Under the pieces are notes generated by a model. That model saw nothing but the letters and a program-made list of their open reading frames with translations. It ran no database searches and was not told the DNA's origin. A DNA stretch of 64,000 nt, taken from the NCBI RefSeq assembly GCF_047948215.1, contig NC_134456.1:65181529-65245528 (forward strand), in the 5' to 3' direction. Shown piece after piece: positions 55,720 through 64,000 of this stretch; the stretch's first letter is position 1; each line of letters opens with the position of its first letter. The position numbers and the translations under genes were made by a program. The stretch is from Lycorma delicatula (Eukaryota; Arthropoda; Insecta; Hemiptera; Fulgoridae).

Positions 55720-58700
55720 TTTTATTTTTTTTATAGTAATTTTGTCAATTCAACTAAATATTTTCACATGATGAAAGAATACATAGTTTTTCAGAAACAA
55801 ATAATGGACATACCTTTACTTGATTAATGATAATGAATAGATTTTTTCAACTAATTCATTCAGAACTCTTTTAAAGTTAAACTTTCTTAATTCACTGATC
55901 TACTGTGGCAACTACTATTCTGCAAAATTTTGCTTAGCATTTTGGGTATAAAATTAAACAGTATTTCAGGAGATTCCATTTTTAGAATTGATGACTACGG
56001 TTTAAAAATTTTGTACAAATGTGATAATCTATAAACCTTTATTAAGGAACATTTAAAAAATTTCTTCATTACTTTTTCCCAGTATATTGAAATCTTCATT
56101 CTCTCCAAATTTTATTACAATTAATTATAATTTTTCTTAAAACATGGACAAATTCTTTGCAATGGTTAACAGCAACATTTTGAATTTTAAAACAAATTTT
56201 TTTCTGGATTTTTGTTTTCCATTTATGCTGGAATTTTAGAGATATTACTTGTTCTAATCTGTGAAAATATGATGTCAAAACATTGTAATCTTACATAACA
56301 TGCAAAAACTGATTGTAGATTGGTATATGCTAATAAAAATTAGAGTAATAACAGTGATTGATGTAAAACATAACAGGTACTATAGGAGTCATATCTACCA
56401 TACAATCTAAAAATAAATGGGCAAGAGTGCCAAGTTAATTGTGCCTAATCTTATTGCATCTACACAAAGTTTAGACACATCTAGTGAATTACTGTGCATT
56501 TTACGTAATTCTATGAAAACTTTAATATATTATACTTTGATTAACAGCGACGGTAATTGGTAACATCAATGTTAGGATGAACTGAATTGTGTGTACAATA
56601 CCAACTGCTCATTAAGAAGCTGTAATTTAGAACTAATTAAGAGGGCTGAATATGCTTTTTAATAGATTAATAATAATATATGGTAAAGGATATTGTATAA
56701 CATTTATAAATGTATATTGTAATAAACTGTATATTTATCATAAATTTAGAAGTCAGTAGAGCTTTATGTAGTAAGAGATCACAGGAATGGAGAAGAATAG
56801 TTGGTCTCTATACTCATTCTCCAATCACACCTTTTTAGGCCAATGTTTTGATGTACCTTCACATTACTCAGAATTCTATAACAAAACACTAATACTTTTA
56901 GAAAAACTGACCATTTTAATGCTCAGTTAACATCATTATTTCTAATGTACAGTGAGTCTTATAACAAATAAAATTCAAATTAATATTAGTGTAATCTACT
57001 CAAAAGATGTATCCCCAAATGCTATTTCCATTGATCAGTAAGAAGAAAAAACAAAAATTATGAAACTTAATGTCTTATTAAATGTAGAAATAAATCAGTA
57101 AAAATTTTTTGACATTCAAAGTAAAAACAATAAATTGAAACAAAAGACATCTTCTCACCTTTATGAGAAATCTACCTAAAGGCTAGAAACAAAATAAATT
57201 TTACATTAAGTTTAACATTCTACTACTCCTTATATAAAAAATCATTATTTGTTGACAATGAAATAACTATTACAAATTTAAAAAAAAAAAAAACAATTAA
57301 GGAGAAAACAAGATCAAAGATTTTTTTAAATTTTCTGATAATAAAAGAAAGATTATAATTTGATATAGTTTAGAATAATTTCCTTGTTAAACTGTATTTT
57401 ATAAAATGTGAATGGTATTCAAAGAATTATCTCCACCAATAAATTAGGGAACATAACTCTGGAGTCTGTTAAAGAGAATAAATATTAAATGGCTGTTATA
57501 TTTATTATGCAATAATAAATATAACAAAATACAATCATCATTCCTTTTACCTCAGATAAACATTTATACTTCCATTAAACAACATTAAAGTTTAAAAGTT
57601 CTTTGTACCTCATTATAATACTTTGTCATACATCAGTTCTTTGAAATTTTAAATTTTACCTGTAATGTAGATATATTTCATAATGCCCTCGATGAATAAA
57701 ACATTAAATGGTTAAATTCATTTAGTTTACTCTTCCAAATATGGTTTATCATTCATGATCATAATCCTATTTTTATCACTAATAAAAATCATCAATTAAA
57801 AATGAATATTTTCATATGTAAAAAGTAATAAATCCAATTGACCTTAAATGAATCAAGACGCAGTATAATATCTGTTACTAATATTATGTAGTTAATATAA
57901 TACATTTTGTTAATACTTTGTTATTACTTAATGATTTTATTTTGGAAGAAGTTTTAAGGTTTTCAAATCAGTTCCATATAGAAATATATTACAAAGTAAA
58001 ACAAATACAAAGAATGGATAAATTGAGGGAAATTTAAAGCAGACTGATATAAACCAAGACACTTTAATGCAAAAAACTAATAAGATACTTTACAATATAC
58101 TTACAGTATATAGAGCTTCAGTATTGAAACTTTGAAAATGAGAAAGCCAGAATGAAAAGCCCAGATGCAAATGAAATGTGTTGTTTAAGATAATGTTGAA
58201 AGTTCAGCGAGTTTTTGAAGTATAAAAGAAAGAGATTGAGATGATAAAAATGTTTAAAAAGAGAATGTTTATGGCATGATCTTGTAATAGAAAGGTTAGT
58301 GCACCATAATTAGGCATCCAGGAATGGTTAGATTGAAACAAGCTATAAATAAAATTAAAAGAAATCAGTTAATTGAGGCTGTAGGATGTACAAGTGAGGT
58401 TATACAATTAGCAAGAGATAAAAGTACATCAAACCGATCAAAATGATTAAAGATAAAAACATTTGGGAATATAAACAAAAATCATACATTGTGCTACTTC
58501 AAATAAAACAAAGCATAAAGTAAGGATATTTAAAACAGGGAGGATTACATAAATTACAGATGGGAACAATTACTAGTATAAATCATAATGACAGTTGTTT
58601 TTATTATAAATTTATTTAATACTACAATCATACCTTCACCTTTCATCAATTGCAATTTAATAAAAAATAAAATCACAAATTGTGTTTTATTGAAATATCA

Positions 58701-60197
58701 GAGCAAGATATGAGACCAAGACAATGACTCAAACTGAGCATGTAAACAGTCTCTCTATAAGATTAATAATTAACTTGAAGACAATAATTCAAAAGACTGG
58801 GGCACAATGGTAATAATAAATAAAATAGAAGTATTATGTATCGAGTTTATATCGATTTAACTAAGCACATACACACATTACACATTCACTCACACTTGTA
58901 ACACAGTACCGGTATAGCTATCTTATTGAACAAAGTTTTTTGTATTATCAAATCGATTTAGCTTCATTAACTAAGTCTTTTTTTATAACAAGACATGATC
59001 ACAGAGTTAAACAATAAAAAAACAGCAGTGGACCAATAAAAATTCATCATTTGTTGTTTCTCAATGTACTATAACAATTACAATAGTACATTAATTTATT
59101 AGAATTTTAAGCTAAAGCAATTTTTAATTAAATAATAATAGTATCACTAATGATAGATGTAGTCTATAAAGCAATAATAAATCTTTAACAGCCGATCAAT
59201 AATAAAAAAGGGTATAAACTTGTCTATAAAAGAAAAATCTGAATATTTTTATAGGCCAAGTTAATCTTAAAATATTGCATTGGGAATTCTACATTAATAA
59301 AATTTAAATTTGTGCACTTCATTAAAATAAAGAATATAAATTAAATTGTTACAAAAATCAAAACTAAAACTTACTGATAAAAATATACTTATTTGTATAT
59401 TATTCAGGCAAAGAAGTAAACTTAATTTCTTTTAAAAAATAAAACAAAAATTTAAACAGAGAATTCTTTTCAAAAGAAAAGAAGTCATTTTAAAATATTT
59501 ACTGATGAATCTAATGACTTCATTAATTCCAATTTTCCTTCCTCCCCAAATGAATACAAAAATAAGAATCGACTATATTTTTCATCAAATGAAAGAAAAC
59601 CTGATGTTAGAAAAATATTTACCATAAAACAAATGAAAGTTAAGATTAGTTAAAATTCAATCTGTACAAATATAAAATAACTCTTTAACTACTGCAATTT
59701 CTGCACTTCAACTCATACAAACATAAACCTTAAATAGTCTTATTCAAAAATTTTTTTTTACAATTTATCAAACTAACATAAAGGAAATAAAAAGAAAATG
59801 TAGCTTTACAATACATATAAAAAAAAAACCTGTCATAAGCTGAAATAATGTTATTTATTGTGATTACATAATGTTAACTTCAATATCCTCAGTTTCATTA
59901 TCAACACATGAAACATGCAATTTGAAATTGCTATCCAAAACTAAATAATTTTATTGTTTAAAAAAATATTATTTTTAAACAAAAGTATCTATAAAGGAAA
60001 TATACAAACTTAAAAATTATTGTAATACTTTCTTTTGATTTAGATTTTATATATTTCATCTTGATTTTACCAAAAACTTAAAAAAAGAATTCTCTGGTTA
60101 AAATAATTAGAATCAACATAAATTACAATGATACATTACCTTATTGGGATAAATAAACCATCTTAAAACACACATTAGTACAATTATAAGAGAAATA
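55720..60197. other. No gene recognised in about 4.5 kb
   Basis: Uniform AT-rich DNA with many short A or T runs and no open frame of note. A short run of acacattcactcaca-type sequence is near 58.87 kb. I saw no exon-like conserved segment on either strand. Confidence 0.45.
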
Positions 60198-61173
60198 CAA
60201 GGGTGAGGTGAAAAGTTCCGGGCCTCACACAGAGATAGCATTAGTAAGCTTAATTTCTTGATGGCGTCATATGATTCCATTGTTCATTAGTTTACTATAA
60301 GAGTTTCAAGTTGCTGTATCATAGAGTATAGTTTAGTCTGTCAAAGTGAAGAATTAGGGTGCTTTTTTGAGCTGGGAAAACTGAAAAATTGTGCTGTGAT
60401 TAAATAATTTTTTCTGAAAGGCATAAGTGCAAAGGAAATTAAAGAAGAGCTTGATACAACATTGGGAAACTCTCCTCCATCACGTACAACAATCAAATGC
60501 TGGGCTGCTGAATTTAAAATGGGTCAAAGCATCATTAATGATGAACCATGCAATGGATGCTCTTCTGAAGTGATTAAGCCAGAAAAAAATGCATAAAATC
60601 ATTTTGGCAAATCGCCGAGTGACAGTGAACTTAGCAAAGTCTGTAGGCATGTCAGCAGAACATGTGTGCAATATTTTGTATGAACACATTTGGACATGAA
60701 GTTGTGCTGTAGATAAGTGCTGTGTTTGCTCAGTCCAACCAAAAACAATACTGAAAAACATTTCAAGCAATTGTCTTGTGCTCTTTTGCTGCATTCCAGA
60801 GGAACTTTTATGTCAATTTATGATGGTTGATGAGACTGATCTGGCTCCTAGTGACTATCACTGGTTTCCTAATCTAAAAAAAAAAAATAACTTCGAGGGA
60901 AAAGATTTTCAACCAATAATAAAGTTATTGATGCCAATAATAATATTATTGATATTATATAATATTTTCAACCAATAATAAAGTTATTGATAATAATAAA
61001 GTTATAGATGGTTATTTTAAGGAGTGGGGAAACTGACATACCAAACTGGCATAAGCACTCTTGTGGAATGGTGTACGAATTGTATTATGGGTGACTGATG
61101 AAAAATAAATCAGAATGTACCCAGAAAAATATTGTTTTCTTATCCAGGCCTGAAACTTTTCATCCCATCCTCA
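60198..61173 (+). mobile_element. mariner element, internally deleted, clean ends and TA duplication
   Basis: The ends caagggtgaggtgaaaagtt (60198) and the complement of tgaggatgggatgaaaagtt (ending 61173) are diverged inverted repeats flanked by TA. The + strand encodes AVIKYFF-like and GISAKEIKEELDTTLGNSPP, SRTTIKCWAAEFKMG, then after shifts an EHVCNILYEHIW-like helix and FMMVDET, the first catalytic D. It then jumps straight to DLAPSDYHWFPNLKK, the third catalytic region, so the centre of the core is deleted. After that the C-terminal region is replaced by a short AT-rich duplication. At 976 bp it is a non-autonomous remnant. Confidence 0.88.
60906..61005. repeat. Short tandem duplication, period 59
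   Basis: ttttcaaccaataataaagt at 60906 recurs at 60965, each followed by tattgat and an aataataaa run. It lies in the 3' part of the mariner element and replaces its C-terminal coding region. Confidence 0.85.
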
Positions 61174-64000
61174 TATTAGCAATTATATCTATTTTATGTG
61201 AAAATATATGTTTATATAAAATGTACTTATGTGTTAGCTGAAACTAAGTGATCGTTCTCAAATCTTTGAAATAAATTTCAAATAAGTAAAATAAAACATG
61301 AAGTCTTCTAAGAATGTGTTAGCTATGTATGTAGATACACGCATAAGATTGCGACATGATAAAAAACAATAAGTAACTGCATAATGAAAACTATAGAGAA
61401 ATTAGTCATTCAAAGAAAAATATAATAAAACTAACTTGCTTAATAAAGTAAAAGTATATCAACTGATAACAAATGAGTAAATATTTATATATTTCAGTAC
61501 TTAGGTCTCTGGATAATCATTTAATTAGATACAGTAAAACTCCTCAACCTGGATATCCCTCTGAAGTGAACATGCCTTACTAGTAAAGTTCAAGTTTAAA
61601 TATTAATAAATACAAATTACCACAACTATTAACTTCCCTACTTGAAAGACTGTTTACTTTCACAATATTCAACTGAATAATAGGCCATTCAAACCAAATT
61701 AAATTTATTACTACACAATATTTTCTGTAACTGGAATAAGAAAGATTTCTACCCAATATGAAAATATCTAAAACTTTGTTGTTGTATACTGTAACATTTA
61801 TGAATGATATATATTGCAATTCCATTGCATTTTTGATGCAGTGAGGATATGACTTCATGTAGTTTGCATTAAACAGAGTTAGACTTTACATCTGCAAAAT
61901 TAGAAAGCCACAGTACAAAAAACTGTCTTATACAAAGAAATTTAAATCTATTTTAATTTTTTTAAATTGCGTTAATACTTAGGTCATGTGACTACTATAA
62001 AGTTGGCTAAAAAATTTTCCTTTGAATTGAACACTGGACTTTTAGTGAAGCAGGTAAGGATGCTATCGCATATGTCATGGTGGATAAAAGATAATTTGTA
62101 CATTTAATTTTTAATAATAATAATATTATTAAATTATACTGAATATAATATTTAATAATAATAATTTAATGATATTATGAAATTATTATTCAATTATACT
62201 GAAGTATAATTGAGAAATAGGAACAAACCTTTATTTTTAACCTTTTGATGCAATTTTAATTTTCACTGCAGTGTAAACAATTTTAAATGAAATCAACAGA
62301 ACCTCCTTTAACACTGAGAACTCTTTACGTTAGAAAAAATTATAAAATTGAAGGAGTTCACTTAAGAGATTTTACTGTACTTTTAATATTTTTTATTTGG
62401 AACCAAAGAAAGAATGGTATGTAGATATAATGTCTACCTCCGATGTAAAATACTTAACTAAATAATGATTTTACTACGAACATTCCAACAATAATACTTT
62501 TATGTAAATACTTCTGATAATATTGTTTAAAGACAAGAATAAAATACAGTAAAAGATACAAATTTTTATATTCCAGACACTGAATAATAAGACACATAAT
62601 AATATGACAATAAACAATATTTTTTAACTTACAGACAAGAAAAATTAATGGTCATAACAGTTTTTTAAGTTATCAACAGCTTAACAGATCTTTTAATATA
62701 AAACAAGAGTATTATTTTCTCTACTAAATAAAATATCAAACATTATACTTATTTTTTTTAATATTTTTCTTTTTTTTATTAACTGTATTCATCACTAAAA
62801 GACAATCGGGGAAAACATTACATCTATGTGAAATTAAATTATTTGAAAAAAAAAATTATAACTTAAAATTATAATACAAAACATTGTTAACATCCCAATA
62901 GAACAACTGCACATTTAGTTTTGTAAACATTCACCATTAATAAAATCTTATGATAAAACTAAGAGCCAACAATATCAGAAAATAATAAAACATAATGTAA
63001 TGACTATGATTCTTAAGTGAAATTAGAAAAAAAATATTCCGCCAAAAATTCACAAAAAGTGATAGAAAATTTTTATTGTACATTGTTGTGGAACCATAAA
63101 CATGAATCATCATTATTATGATGGTTTAAATTTTAGAAACAATTTAATAACAATAAAAAGAACATTTTTGAAAAAAGTTCAAATTAAATTCACACATCTA
63201 CACAGTAAATTATTTTTGGATTTTAAATGTTAAGTTAATTTAAAATAATTATTAATTTTTTACAATAGAGAATTTTTTAACATTTAAATTAAAAAAAATT
63301 AAAGTAATAATTATTATTATTAATACTTCTATTATTTCAAAAAGTAATTCATATATATTATATGCTACACTATTTAAAATATGGGGGAAAATTAAGAAAG
63401 ATATTTACAACAGTTTTTTTATTTTAAAATATTATTAAAATTAATTTACTATTTAAAAAAAATCTGTTTGAAATTTATTATTAAGAACTTAAAACAATAC
63501 CTAATTTTTTAAAGCATAATTTCACTCCAATCACATTTAAGAATATAAAAAAAAAAATTATGCTTCCTTTTTTGCTCATTTTAATAGGGTTATAACAGAA
63601 AACCTAACATAATTTTTATAATTAAATCAAAAAAAGTCTCAAACGATAAAAAAAGGATAAAATTACCAGAAGAAGAAGAAAAACAAGTCAATTGAAACTT
63701 ATTCAACTTGGTCATTTGGAACTTATTAAAAAATAACATCAAACTCATAAAAGAATAAATAATAATAGCAAAGCTAAACAAATTACACAATCATTTATTT
63801 AAAAAAAATGCTCATGCAACACAATTGAGATTGTTAATTTTTTTTACTTAAGACCTTGTGTATATTATGAAAATTTTTGTTATCTGATAGGCTAACAATT
63901 ACATAATTCCTTAAGTATTTCAATGCTTAATATATTATAATTATACTGTAATAATAATGCTGCTTAAGGTATTTCAATGTAATCAACAGAAATTTTATAA
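61174..64000. other. No gene recognised to the end of the window
   Basis: Very AT-rich DNA. About 62.1-62.2 kb is an almost pure taataat/attatt stretch. No coding or repeat family could be supported. Confidence 0.45.

Noticed and set aside
60480..60794. 104-codon minus-strand open frame
   Set aside because: It is the antisense shadow of the mariner transposase on the + strand.
1..64000. CRISPR arrays, bacterial operons, riboswitches or rRNA
   Set aside because: No regularly spaced short repeats, no compact same-strand gene strings, and no rRNA-like sequence were seen; the split gene and SINEs show a eukaryotic nuclear genome.

Overview
The window looks like a stretch of a large, AT-rich arthropod genome, most probably an insect. 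A hemipteran is my guess from the style of the SINEs and Tc1/mariner elements, but nothing here proves it. There are no operons, no bacterial signals, no rRNA and no stand-alone tRNA genes. Coding density is very low.

One cellular gene is clear. It is the 3' two thirds or more of a WDR6 (yeast Trm734/Rtt10) orthologue on the + strand. Ten exons run from 3260 to a TAA at 40984-40986. All nine introns are GT-AG, and the phases join without a break into 2,400 nt (799 codons plus stop). The first exons, roughly 300 residues by comparison with vertebrate WDR6, lie upstream of position 1 or were not recognisable. WDR6 is the WD40 partner of the FTSJ1/Trm7 methyltransferase that 2'-O-methylates the tRNA wobble base.

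The introns and the downstream 23 kb are filled with mobile-element debris. Positions 1-1420 hold a Jockey-type LINE fragment. Intron 2 holds a Tc1/mariner element with terminal repeats and a BEL/Pao gag-RT fragment. Intron 5 holds mariner and hAT-like remnants, two tRNA-derived SINEs, and a virus-derived double-jelly-roll-type gene beside a tandem repeat array. Introns 6 and 7 hold two mariner elements with clean ends and TA duplications, plus one fragment. Introns 8 and 9 hold two opposite-strand copies of a large unnamed gene family, a fold-back element and an unexplained minus-strand reading frame. Downstream of WDR6 are another Tc1/mariner, a SINE inserted into a SINE, perfect palindromes, a second Jockey-type LINE, a cysteine-rich transposon tail, a third copy of the unnamed family and two more mariners. 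From about 53.8 kb to the end the sequence is mostly anonymous AT-rich DNA.

The parts most worth a second look are the virus-derived gene with its repeats (21.4-23.9 kb), the three-copy unnamed family, the minus-strand frame at 36.4-36.8 kb, and the nested insertions that allow relative dating. Family names come from recognised protein and sequence motifs; no search was run.
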